From Acanthosoma haemorrhoidale (lineage: Eukaryota; Arthropoda; Insecta; Hemiptera; Acanthosomatidae): 64,000 bases of DNA. Location: positions 87,607,333 through 87,671,332 of the forward strand of contig OV884013.1 in assembly GCA_930367205.1 (NCBI GenBank), read 5' to 3'. Below, piece by piece: positions 26,500-36,258 of the stretch. The notes below the pieces were generated by a model. It searched no databases. It was not told the origin of the DNA and saw nothing but the letters and a program-made list of their open reading frames with translations. Each line of letters opens with the position of its first letter. Position 1 is the stretch's first letter. A program made the translations under genes and the position numbers.

Positions 26500-26870
26500 G
26501 ACTGTTAAAGACTAGATTTAAATGGGAGAGTTGATGAGTAAAGAATATTGGTAGTTATAGAGTTCCAAAGGTTCGTGACACGGATAAGAAAAGAACGGCC
26601 AAAGGAAGCAGATTTGTGAGATGCGAAATAGATGTCTAACGGGCGGTTTACTATTTCCAGATTTGATAGCTGATTGGAATTGGGGGAGGTTGTAAAGGTA
26701 GGAAGACTTTGTAGTCAAAAAAGTACTGAAGAGCAGGTATCCAATAATGCTGACGGGCAAAAGGGCCATCCCATCGCGGAGTAGTGCTGTGAAATGAGAA
26801 TGTCTTGGGGATCCCTAGTATCAGCTCCTTGTGCTCATTCGCTTCCAAGTTTTGGTTATATCCACTGTCT
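26500..26870 (-). pseudogene. Second non-LTR retrotransposon, C-terminal RT fragment
   Basis: One minus-strand frame reads SASFGRSFLIRVTNLWNS, then S-T-LPFKSSL. This is the typical end of ORF2 in the wider I/CR1/Jockey group (F--R----WN-LP, then SL--FK--L). Upstream, LLRDGMALLPVSIIG in a neighbouring frame fits the preceding part of the same domain. Several frame changes are needed. It is not the same family as the Jockey fragment immediately to the left. Confidence 0.65.
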
Positions 26871-28379
26871 TTAATTTTAATCTTTATAGGATCCTCAATT
26901 GCCTAGAAGGAAGGAAGAGACTGTGGTGTCATTCCGGTAATACACGGTCGTCTTTCTGCCTGTAGTAGACTCTCTCATATCTGGATTCTCGCATATCCGA
27001 ACAGTCAAATACGTAAAAGAATAAAGTAAATAAAGCGTTTTACCTAATCACCAACATTAAATTCACCGTTCAACGTTAAAATTTCAACGCTTCAAAAATG
27101 TTGGAACAAACTGTTCAATCCAATAATCCCAGAGACAAAAGATGACAACATCTATAGCGAACTAACTGCTATTGTCAAAGGGATAAGCAAACATTACTGG
27201 CACTTGAGATGTAGAGTGGGTGACATGTGATGTTGGACAAGAGTTAGGTGATGACAAAATTATAGACTTTGTTAAAGGAAAGACAGTGACGATTCAAAAA
27301 CCATTGACGAAATACGCGTTTCTTCCCAAGAAGGGATTACATACATTACACGTATGTTTATTTAATCGTCAATTTAATATTTATTTTTATCATGAGGAAT
27401 ATATACCTAGTTCTATCATTTATTATTATTTTTAAGGTTGTATTAAAGTTTGGGGAACAGTACGTCAGTCCACACCTGCAGACGTCACACTCATAAGGCA
27501 CCGGTGAGACTTCGCGGGTCGGGAAAGGTTGACTAAAAAAACAAAAGAAACTTTAAACAAATATTTTGATGTACAATTCTAAAGTTTATTCTAAATATAT
27601 AAAAAAAAATGTCAAACTAGCTCTCAAAATATATTTCATATTTTTTTGATTTTTCATACATAAGTTTCTCTTTATTTATGTTTTTACAGTATCAGGGGAA
27701 AAAATTAATTAAAGATAAACCTGTTTCTCTCTGATTTGTAACTGTTCAAATCAGTCTTTGGAAGAATTTAGTTTTTAATTTACCATCCCTGGTTTAGAAT
27801 ACATCAAAAGACAGTAAAGCAAAAATAAAATAAAATTCCAAAAACTTAATTTTTATTATCATCAGAAATCATTACCTACTGCCGTTTTTACTGATAGGTG
27901 AACGTCTCCATAAGTTCATTTTGTCTCAAGAAGTGTGCACTGAAACCCTTTTATACTCACCAGTTTTCCGCTCTGTGTGCTTTATTGATTTGTATTGTTA
28001 TATCGCAAAGCTGGTATATACAATTTTTTAACTGCGAAGATGGGTGTTTTGCAACAAGCATTTAAACCCACCTATGCCTGTGGAGCCAAATTATGTCCAT
28101 CAAAGACATTTTCTCCTTTTTGAGATCTGAAAGACTCCCTGACCAAATTGCCCATATGCTGACCCCACCTGACTGAGAGCGAAAGCGACCGTGTCAGAGA
28201 TACCACAAACACTAATTGCGGCAAATAAAAGAAGAGCCCCGGGATTTCGGGCTAGGTGTTTACATTCACTTAATGGGGGTTTCGGTAGCCCACATGTCGG
28301 TTCGGCACAAAAGCCACCGCTGATACACATTTAACAAAGTGAGCAATTTCGTTCGGCTTTTGGGAGTTTTGTAACCCGG
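26871..28379. other. No gene supported; GC-rich from about 28090
   Basis: 26871-28090 is AT-rich with no motif. 28090-28379 is GC-richer and open on the minus strand for 76 codons (28100-28330) without a known domain. Its composition would fit a promoter-proximal region, but that is inference. Confidence 0.3.
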
Positions 28380-28457
28380 CGGTCGGCCAGCTGTCGTATG
28401 CGCACGCGTGAACCGGTTGTCAATCATGATCCGTTACCTCGGTGCCGGTTGGTACAG
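28380..28457 (+). other. Possible exon end with consensus 5' splice site
   Basis: A GC-rich segment ends in GGTACAG followed by GTAAGTG at 28458, a full match to the animal donor consensus. An ATG at 28426 would read ten codons to the donor. No partner acceptor could be chosen, so this may be a 5' UTR exon or chance. Confidence 0.25.
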
Positions 28458-29717
28458 GTAAGTGCCGGTTCTGGGACTCTTCTTGGGAGACACCGAAGGC
28501 GCAGCTTAATTATACACGGAACAGATCTGCACCAGCTCCCAACGGTTATGTCGTGCTCGTGTTTACTCAGGCACAGAAGAATTAAACTATTCGTCTACCC
28601 ATAAAGTGTACTACTTTAAACTGATCTAACAGTCCTCTTTAATGCTAAAATGAGCAAAGGTATGTTAAGCATCAATACAAATAACAGACATAACCAAAAT
28701 GTAATAAAATTTTACTGATGATGACAGCTCAGTGGAAAACCTTACGTTGAGAACACATTTAATCATATTTTAATAATTGTAATATGTTAGTTGTTCTGTT
28801 ATATTATAACAGTTATTCATCCGTATATAAATATTATACACATGTCATTCAATGAATTATTTAAGTATGCATTTCTGTAACAAAGTTTTATTCTTAGAAA
28901 AGCCATTTTTTGCTATGCTAAAGCACGAATAACGTCTTTGCACTATTATATTAAATAATTATTTATTGAAATTTTGTTTATTTATTACGCTTTCTCCCAG
29001 GGGATACGAGTTGCAGTCAACTTCTATCCATGGAATTCATCTATGCCAAATTCACTTTCCATCCAGGGATTTGAAGCTTCATATCACAAAAACCTTATAA
29101 TTACCTTGAACAATTTATAATTATAGTCGTTTCATAAAATACTCAAAAAAAGTAATATTCAATAGATTTATTTATTATTATATTAATTTTTATAGCCGGG
29201 GTGTTAGAGGTAAACAGATAAGCCGAGTTAGGCAGGCTTCGCCTTGAATTCGGCTTGAATGGCTGACCGTCTTTGTACGTATCAGCCCAAGCTCCTTTGG
29301 TTCTTTCCAGAATAAGATGGGACCCAGAATAATGCCTAGATGAGGCAACCCTCCAGAGTAGCATGACACGCATGAATTGAGTACTACCTGAAATCATAAA
29401 TCCAAACAGGTGGGCTTGGTAAAAAGAAATATATACATGTATAATATGATTTTATCTGTCTGGATAATCCGTTGATGTAGGAAATGTTTTTCCTGTGAAC
29501 AAGGTTCAATTGCGTTTCTCTGTAAACGAAAGAAGCAACATTTAAAACCTTAATTTCAAATATTGTTCACCCCTTCACACTTCACCCCTCTCTCTATACC
29601 CTCTCGAGACCACATTCAGTTGTCTGCTGCGTCGCCCAGGTCATCCGTGCTTGGCGAAATTAAGAAAAACGTTACAAGACGTGTTCTTTACACATATAAT
29701 TACAGGTAATAATTAAA
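28458..29717. other. No gene supported
   Basis: Mostly AT-rich. A GC-richer block at 29185-29400 is open in two minus-strand frames and follows an acceptor-like TTATGATTTCAG (minus strand). It could be an exon, but nothing in it is recognisable. Confidence 0.3.
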
Positions 29718-30650
29718 CAGCTTTATTATGATTAAATTACAATCTACCTTATTGGGCAATGAGTAATTGTGATAAATAATCTTATTCATACCATATTTAA
29801 AAATTTTCATTCACTCGCTCATACATACAGTATTTACAAACAGCCCAGAGACCTCCCAAATCCACATGGTTGTCACCTCCCTCGCATGCGAGAAAGGAAG
29901 CGGAGTCTTGGGAAGTCCCCCACGCTCCTCCGTCAACAGTATCACAGGATATGTGCCCGTGGAGGCTGACCAAGAGCTCGTGAGCCACAGACGCTCAGGG
30001 CATTATTGAAAAAACAGGCCATTTCCAGGACTCCCACTGTCACGTATTTATAGCAGGTCACGGGGCCACTGCCGATTTAGTCTTCAAGGATGATTATAGG
30101 GATGAGTGGTGCAACGCAATGACTGTGCTAGGGGGTAAGGGTGGTGGGATCTGGATAGGTTACTATGGCATTTCATGAATTTGAAAGGGATGAGTTCAAG
30201 AATGTAGGGTATATTAAGATCGTTATGAAGGGTTATAGCTGACGTAATAAGGGGCATTTAATATTGTTCTCAGGACTTTTTATTGAAAGAATTGGATTCG
30301 CTTGTTGTTCGATTTTTTTCTGTCCCCCATAGCTCTGTTCTTTATGTCCAGATTGTCATAATTATAACTTTCTAGATTAGTAATTTATTTTCTATTAGAG
30401 ATGGGATGTCCTGTGGAGTAGTCTGTACAGTTGTCCAAAGCGTGTGTTTAGTTCTTGTCTTTTTAGCCACGTATGTGGGTTCCAGGTCAGCCATTTATCG
30501 AGATTGAAGCCTAAGTACCGTATTAACTCGGATACAGGAAAAGGAATGGAATTAAAAGAAACTAATGGACAAGACTTGAGGCAGAGGGTGAAGGTAATGT
30601 GGGAACATTTTGCATCAACACATATAATTAAAATAAATAAATGACCTAAT
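29718..30650 (-). pseudogene. Jockey-family retrotransposon, 3' third (RT end plus complete 3' UTR)
   Basis: The minus strand starts within the reverse transcriptase: IRYLGFNLDKWLTWNPH, then a conserved K-R---N--LY-L block near 30420-30560. The RT end shared with 26168-26437 follows. The C-terminus reads HHPYPLAQSL and RLNRQWPRDLL, the expected tail of a Jockey ORF2. A UTR of about 330 bp follows and ends at AATAAAG-like sequence at 29718. Stops and frame changes interrupt the coding part, so the copy is dead and 5'-truncated. Its 3' UTR is the best reference for the other family ends in this window. Confidence 0.85.
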
Positions 30651-31184
30651 ATATACAGCAACATGTTTTAGAATACGGCCTGCTTATAAGAAAACCCAGG
30701 ACTGTTTGGGCTCCAAAATAGTATGGTTCCAAGGTTTTCAAGTAGAACAATTCCCAATCGACACAGTAGATATGTCAAATATTCGTGGTAAAAAAAAACA
30801 TTAATTTAGTCGTATTTTTCTGGTCACCAACAATTGTAATTATTCATTCTATCTGTCGGCTATCGTGTCTAAGCTGAGACGCGAGGACGCTTCTCAGCGT
30901 CTTAGATTGGTGCTTTTCTTGATTTCTACAGACATTATTGCCAGATGTGTGTCATCTGTGATCCCATGAATGCAAACTTCCAGTAATTTAAGTGCATTCT
31001 TGCACACATGGAAAATATTGGTTTAATGGGATTTTCAACCAGAAAATCTAATTGCTTGCAGAGAGAGTTCGGTCACTATCCAGTTGGCAAGAGGGCATGG
31101 CTTAAACTAAAATTTTAGCATAATTAAAATTCCTTAGTATTATAATTATAATTGAAACGTATATAGCCCAACTATATGCTAATA
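30651..31184. other. AT-rich stretch without a supported gene
   Basis: No conserved motif was seen. The stretch separates two oppositely oriented Jockey-type fragments. Confidence 0.4.
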
Positions 31185-31412
31185 TTGTTCTCACCCAATC
31201 CAGAATCCTCCACAAGATAGCCAATGTTCCCTTCTACATCAATACCCCTTTACATTGATCTCAAGAATCCTATTCGTTCAAGATCTAGCCACCTCCAATA
31301 CCAGAACTTTCATTCCTGCCTCCCTGGTCATCCCAATCCGTATGCTAATGCTCTGGTTGTCCTGGTGCTGTCTCCAGCTATCCCTGTTGCTGAAAAAATC
31401 GCTAAGAAATAG
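31185..31412 (+). pseudogene. Jockey-type ORF2 C-terminus, plus strand
   Basis: One frame reads TQSRILHKIANVPFYINTPL. A +1 shift then gives PLYIDLKNP and LPGHPNPYANALV, the 'HPNPLA' tail of Jockey ORF2. A stop (TAG) ends it at 31410. It is a different subfamily from the 29718-30650 copy and in the opposite orientation. Confidence 0.75.
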
Positions 31413-31989
31413 TATATAATTTTCGTGTAATTTTAAAAATGGCTGAAACATTCTCTTCAGCTAATATCTAGCGACTTAAACCGTTTACGTTAAAGGGAGT
31501 TTAAACGGACGGAAAATAGCAGTTAGCTACCTGAAAACAAACAGCTTCCCTCCCGATTGCCGTTATAAATATATGTAAACTTGCTAACGATACTGCTGTA
31601 TAGATTAGAGAGAGAGGACTTACTACCTGGCGAGTGTGGCCACCCAAGAACTACCACGCCTCCTCATTTGAAATTTGATACTCTTCTGTATATTCGCGTG
31701 CGCCCCTAACGACCATCGAGTGCTACCTGACGTCTTGCTGCTGTCCCAGGCTATAGAGTAATGGCTTGTAGGCGGCTTATTAAGTAGAACCTTAAGCGCT
31801 AGGCTTTTCGGCTCTTATTCTTGTTCTTAGTGAGCTATTGGGCTCGGTCTAGGACTGTATATGTATTTATGATGCATGACTCTACGAATCTCGAATGTAT
31901 ATAATATATGTCTATACCCTAATCACTGCAATATACGTATACCTGGAATTGTTCAGTATTTTATGTATAAAGTATGAACTATTAGTTTT
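31413..31989. other. No gene supported; GC-richer at 31610-31850
   Basis: The GC-richer patch has no frame or repeat partner that I could recognise. It may be the 3' UTR of the preceding Jockey fragment. Confidence 0.3.
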
Positions 31990-32335
31990 TTAAGAATAAA
32001 TCTTTATTTGGAGAAAATTCTCCCCTAGGAGGGATCGTATTCCTACCATATTTAGATATTTACATTTACTCTTTCATTTAACCGGACTTATAATAAACAT
32101 TCATACAATACAAGCATAAATGCATACCCCATGGATCCCCCAATCCCCCCGGCTATGGAGACGAGTTTGGGGATTTGGGAGATCCCCTATGGTACTTCTG
32201 CAGCCACATCACCGCAGTGGAGGTTGAATGAGAGCCGTAGACGCTCATGACATGGAACTGACCGCTGCCAGAGCTCCCAGTGACTAAATATTTAAATCAC
32301 GGGCAGTTCCAGCAGAGTTTTATACGTGACATATA
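31990..32335 (-). mobile_element. Jockey-family 3' UTR, related subfamily
   Basis: It shares the layout of the 29718 UTR: AATAAA-type end, ATTCCTACCATATTTAGATA, then a C-rich block, then GAGCCGTAGACGCTCATG. The last matches GAGCCACAGACGCTCAGG of that copy. It is diverged enough to be another subfamily. No reverse transcriptase remains upstream of it. Confidence 0.6.
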
Positions 32336-32990
32336 CTTTATACGCTACTGATGTACTTTAGATTGGAAGGATTTGATGTACTTCATTATTGTGTATGATA
32401 ATTTTACTAGTTGAAATTATTACCCTCAAAGAAAAGTAGTTGATCCTAGGACCGTTCTTTATTTTTTTAATAATTAAAAATTTTACTTTAATTATAAACT
32501 AGATTGATTTTCTTAGATAATTCTTCTTAGATTGATTGTAAACGAAATAAATTACTGAAAAATATTATATAATTCTATAGGTGTTATTTTCGTGGGTTCA
32601 TACGTAATTAAAGTGTATATAGCCATGGGGAAAATTATAACTGAAAATTATTTCTATTTTCTTAGCTGAGACTTGAGAAATCTTAAAATTAGCGACACGA
32701 AACAGTTTTTTTTTTTCAATATACTTTTTATTATTTTATTTTTACATTAAATTTCTAGTTGTTGTGGAATATACTTGTCAAATATCAGGTATATTGAATC
32801 ATTTTCACAACCAATATCGAGACATGGTTACTCACAGATATACAGACAAAAGAAGAGACATACCAGAATGAATACCCGGAAATTACTCTACAACGAAATT
32901 GTACCATTCTCTCTAGGGTATGTGGAGAAATATAATTTTCATCACAGGAAAGTAGCTAAACAGTCAGCGATGGAAATATTCATTATATAT
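32336..32990. other. AT-rich flank and target region of the errantivirus
   Basis: No gene is supported; the frame at 32775-32996 has no domain. The last bases are a TATATAT-like run in which the provirus inserted. 32987-32990 (ATAT) is the left target-site copy. Confidence 0.5.
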
Positions 32991-33207
32991 AGTTAAATAT
33001 CTTCAAAGCACACAAGACTTTTTAAAAAGATTTATTTTGAATAACAAACATAAATGACATGGTAATATACAGATCTAATCTAGCATAGTGACGGGCTAAT
33101 GAGATACAATAGACTGACCTCCTTCTCTGATTCTCACGGGTTTAAATAAGAGTCAGCAAAGGGGTGATTCATAGTTCTTAGAATGCTAGCACGGGTGCAC
33201 TATAACT
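32991..33207 (-). repeat. Errantivirus 3' LTR (217 bp)
   Basis: Starts AGTTAAATATC and ends ACTATAACT on the plus strand. Reading both copies side by side, I found no difference from 37718-37934. In sense direction it carries AATAAA and so supplies the polyadenylation site. Confidence 0.95.
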
Positions 33208-33225
33208 TCCCGCAGCCTTAAGTTT
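33208..33225 (-). other. Probable polypurine tract of the errantivirus
   Basis: In sense direction the bases just before the 3' LTR read AAGGCTGCGGGA. This is a short, imperfect purine-rich tract at the position where plus-strand priming is expected. Confidence 0.5.
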
Positions 33226-33262
33226 TGAACTCTGGTCAAAACAAACATTTAATTTTTACATT

Positions 33263-34834
33263 TTAAAAACTTGATTTATACAATTTACTTAAAATTACTT
33301 TATGATCATCAATAGTAATAGGTGTTGTTGAAACCTTTACATTATTTAAAGGTAAATTTGAATTTTGGATCTTTTTACAATTTCTTTTATAAATAAAAAT
33401 GTTAATTAGTACAATGATTAGAATAATACATAATACAAAAGAATAATGATAAATATTAGCGTTGTCTACAAAGGACAATATTTCTAATTCTGGTATAGTA
33501 TAATTATTTGTTTCTAACATAGTTGTATTTAATATTACATTTTCATAAAATGGTTGTAAAATAGTGTTAAAATCATGAGTATAAATTTTATTAAATTCTG
33601 GAAAGCAATCCTCCTTACTAATATTAATTAATCCTACATTTGGTAAAAATACAGTGTTATTATGACAATCTGTTATTTTTTTAATATTTACAGTGATATA
33701 TTGCTTAATATGATCTAAATATCTTATATTATTTTGATTACTTAATACTAGTTTACATTCTTTTAAATTTCCGTTATGTACAATAGATGAAACACATTTT
33801 GATTCTGTTTTATTAAGATTTATACAGTAATAATTGTCAATAAAAATACAACTTCCTTGATAGAGAGTGGCTCCTTTTTGTAAGTAAAGATCAGTTTTTA
33901 AATCAATTTCGTAAATTGTCTGGTTTATAATTCTTGGTACTGATATAACAAAATATCCTTTATAGGATTCATCATGAATTGGTAATTTGATAAAAGTATG
34001 GATTATATTGTGATGAGTTGAACAAAAGATTTTACTATTTGTCCATAGAATTTCAGTATTATCTGAGATTAGTTTTATGTTACTTGGTAGATTTTTTATT
34101 ACATCAATCATTAAATTGGTGTGAACAATGCCAAGCTTACAAAATTCTAAAGATAAAGTTAAATCTTTAATTTTATTTAATAAATGCATGATGTGAATAT
34201 ATAAGTCATAAGCTTTTTCATTTTGTCCTAGCGATTCGAAATTTTGTCTATTAATTATGAAATTTTTATTAATTGTTTTGATTTCATTCTGGTAATCCTC
34301 AATCAGACGTTTATTAATATTGACAGAATTTTCGATGTTATGTTCAATCTTATAATTATTTTGTTCTACATTTGAAATTATTTTATCGTAGTATTCCTTG
34401 TCGTCATTATTCATATTACCTGTTATCCAACTAATAACATTACCTAGACCATTTATCAAACCTCGTCTATGACGATTTTTAATATCTCTTTGTTGCATTA
34501 ATTGAAATTGTTCAAAAACTTCGTTTGTTAAATCTTTTAGCAAATGATACATTTTATGTGATCTAAAGTTAGTAACATGATCTTCAATATTTATTATTTC
34601 TACTTCTAATAAACTTAAATTATAAAAATGATAAGTTTCATAATATTGATTAACTACTTTAATATTATTTACAGAATAATGGAGAATTCCTGGAGAGTTA
34701 GTGAGATCTACTACTTTTATCGTCAGAATCTTCTGAAGATGAAGTATCAGAATTATTGACATGTAGTGAATCTTCATCTGAAACAAAATGTTTCCTCTTT
34801 TTACGTTTGTTGGGTCTCCTAACGTTATCAACAT
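33263..34834 (-). CDS. env: Errantivirus envelope protein (env), uninterrupted
   Basis: A 523-codon frame with no break encodes a membrane fusion protein of the errantivirus/baculovirus F-like class. A hydrophobic segment at residues about 22-36 can serve as signal peptide, with Met20 as an alternative start. A furin-type site R-H-R-R at residues 121-124 is followed directly by a Gly-rich hydrophobic stretch (GLINGLGNVISW), the expected fusion peptide. A long helical, Asn-rich region, several Cys residues and N-glycosylation motifs fill the ectodomain. One transmembrane segment at about 463-482 precedes a basic tail of about 40 residues. The first 137 bases overlap the end of the integrase frame. 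In relatives env is made from a spliced RNA, so the true N-terminus may come partly from upstream. I compared it with the family by pattern only. Confidence 0.9.
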   Translation of the reverse strand: MLITLGDPTNVKRGNILFQMKIHYMSIILILHLQKILTIKVVDLTNSPGILHYSVNNIKVVNQYYETYHFYNLSLLEVEIINIEDHVTNFRSHKMYHLLKDLTNEVFEQFQLMQQRDIKNRHRRGLINGLGNVISWITGNMNNDDKEYYDKIISNVEQNNYKIEHNIENSVNINKRLIEDYQNEIKTINKNFIINRQNFESLGQNEKAYDLYIHIMHLLNKIKDLTLSLEFCKLGIVHTNLMIDVIKNLPSNIKLISDNTEILWTNSKIFCSTHHNIIHTFIKLPIHDESYKGYFVISVPRIINQTIYEIDLKTDLYLQKGATLYQGSCIFIDNYYCINLNKTESKCVSSIVHNGNLKECKLVLSNQNNIRYLDHIKQYITVNIKKITDCHNNTVFLPNVGLINISKEDCFPEFNKIYTHDFNTILQPFYENVILNTTMLETNNYTIPELEILSFVDNANIYHYSFVLCIILIIVLINIFIYKRNCKKIQNSNLPLNNVKVSTTPITIDDHKVILSKLYKSSF

Positions 34835-35390
34835 GTGTTGTTAATTGCCTAGCGCCTTGGATTAACACATTTACTTTTCTGAATTTGTCTCTACTTTTAA
34901 TCTTCGATTGAGTATCTTTGATAAATTCTTGATTTATTAATTCAGGTGGATCTTCCCGATTTTTATTTAATTTTTCTGTACGCTTTATCTTTTCTTCATT
35001 AATTTTTGTGTGAGCTAATTCATGCAAAAGTTGTAAATCTTTATGATACTTTTGTACGTATAGTTCTGTTATACTAATATTTTTGTTGTTGTTATTTTCT
35101 TTTATAAATCCGAAAGTGATTTCATTGGGTGTTAATTTTAGATTGTTATTTAAGGTATTATTGTACGCAATAATTGCAAGTTTTAATTTTTGTTCAAATG
35201 AATAAGATTTTCTCTCATGCGAGATAAGTCTTGGTAATTCGCTTAGTGTTAAATGAACTCTATTTAATAATCCCAAAGAATTTGAGTGATTAGTGGATGT
35301 ATAATGTAATAAAATATCATTGTGGTCACAAAATTGTTTAACTAAATTGTTTTTCATTTCTGTGCCTAATTGCCATTTTTTAATAATAGA
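34698..35390 (-). CDS. pol: Errantivirus integrase, C-terminal part only
   Basis: The frame contains the end of an integrase core and the tail domain. The first recognisable block is WQLGTEMKNNLVKQFC, where a DNGTEF-like motif with the second catalytic Asp is expected, but that Asp is not present. Next comes YTSTNHSNSLGLLNRVHLTL, the region around the third catalytic residue. The expected Glu position reads Asn (L-L-N-R). YNNTLNNNLKLTPNEITFG is the usual end of the core. The C-terminus is basic and then Ser/Asp-rich (RRPNKRKKRKH onward) and ends inside env. The frame differs from that of the protease by one, so the two parts cannot be one protein in this copy. The upstream part of integrase is missing. 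Confidence 0.8.
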   Translation of the reverse strand, partial: SIIKKWQLGTEMKNNLVKQFCDHNDILLHYTSTNHSNSLGLLNRVHLTLSELPRLISHERKSYSFEQKLKLAIIAYNNTLNNNLKLTPNEITFGFIKENNNNKNISITELYVQKYHKDLQLLHELAHTKINEEKIKRTEKLNKNREDPPELINQEFIKDTQSKIKSRDKFRKVNVLIQGARQLTTHVDNVRRPNKRKKRKHFVSDEDSLHVNNSDTSSSEDSDDKSSRSH

Positions 35391-35470
35391 TTTTTTTATT
35401 AATTTTAAATTTTTTATTTTATTTATTTATTTATTTTTTAATTACTTTTTTTATATTTATCCGATTATCA
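35391..35470 (-). other. Low-complexity A/T junction at the pol deletion
   Basis: About 80 bases are almost pure A and T (plus strand TTTATTTATTTATTTATTTT and similar). They lie between the stop of the protease frame and the first integrase motif. Roughly 2 kb of pol would normally be here. The simple sequence may be the scar of the deletion or of a template jump. Confidence 0.6.
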
Positions 35471-36258
35471 TTATTTCGTAATAATAGAGTATAGCTCTTT
35501 TTTCTTTTTCTTTTTATAATTATATTCAATGGTATTAAAAACATCCCTGAAATTATTTTTCATTTTGTTTCCTCTAAACTCGCAAAAAGGGTTCTCACTT
35601 AAATGAGCTGAAATTTTTAATTCTAATTTGTTATTACTACTTATTTCTCTTATTATTTCTTTATCAATTACTAATTGAGGTTCACACGAGTTACCTGACA
35701 TTTTATTTTTATTTTCTTCCAATTTATTTTTTAAGTCTTCCACTTCCTTCTCTATTTTATTATTTTTGTTAAGGCTTTCTTTATTATGTGTACCTAAATC
35801 ATTTTTAATTTCATTAGTATCTTCGATATGAAACATTTCGTCTCTTTCAAGTTTGTATTTTATTCCCATTATTTTTATTTCCATGTCTTCTAAATTTATA
35901 TTAGTTTTTAACATTTTCATTGTTTCGTACCCAAGTAAAATATCAAACCGTGAACTAATAGGATAAACTAAGAACTTTACTTCTTGATTAATTCCTATCA
36001 GATTTTGCAGGTTGAGGTTTACACTTTGTGTTCCTTCTGCTCGTCCTGTAGGGGTTTTTATCGCGAAGTTTTCTACGTTTATTTTAGCATCTTTCGGAAT
36101 TGCTTGGGGACAAATATAATTTTTTGTTGCTCCTGTGTCAATTAACCATTTATTATTTTCTTTATCTAAGAGCTGTGGTAAATTATTTAAAAAATTAACT
36201 TCGTCACTTATTTTAATTACATTCGATCCGGTGGTTCTCCTTTGTTCGGACCTTGGTC
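35471..36258 (-). CDS. pol: Errantivirus protease and start of pol (-1 frame relative to gag)
   Basis: From the frameshift site the -1 frame is open for about 262 codons. It contains the aspartic protease motif WLIDTGAT (about 36130-36155) and, about 70 residues later, FDILLGYE, the second conserved protease block. Beyond it comes a Lys/Asn/Glu-rich stretch with no reverse transcriptase motif. A short NNFRDVF near 35550 resembles the F-DVF block that precedes reverse transcriptase in Ty3/gypsy elements. The frame ends in a Lys-rich run and a stop at 35471. No initiator is needed, because translation would come from gag by frameshifting. The product would be a Gag-protease fusion without polymerase. 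Confidence 0.85.
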
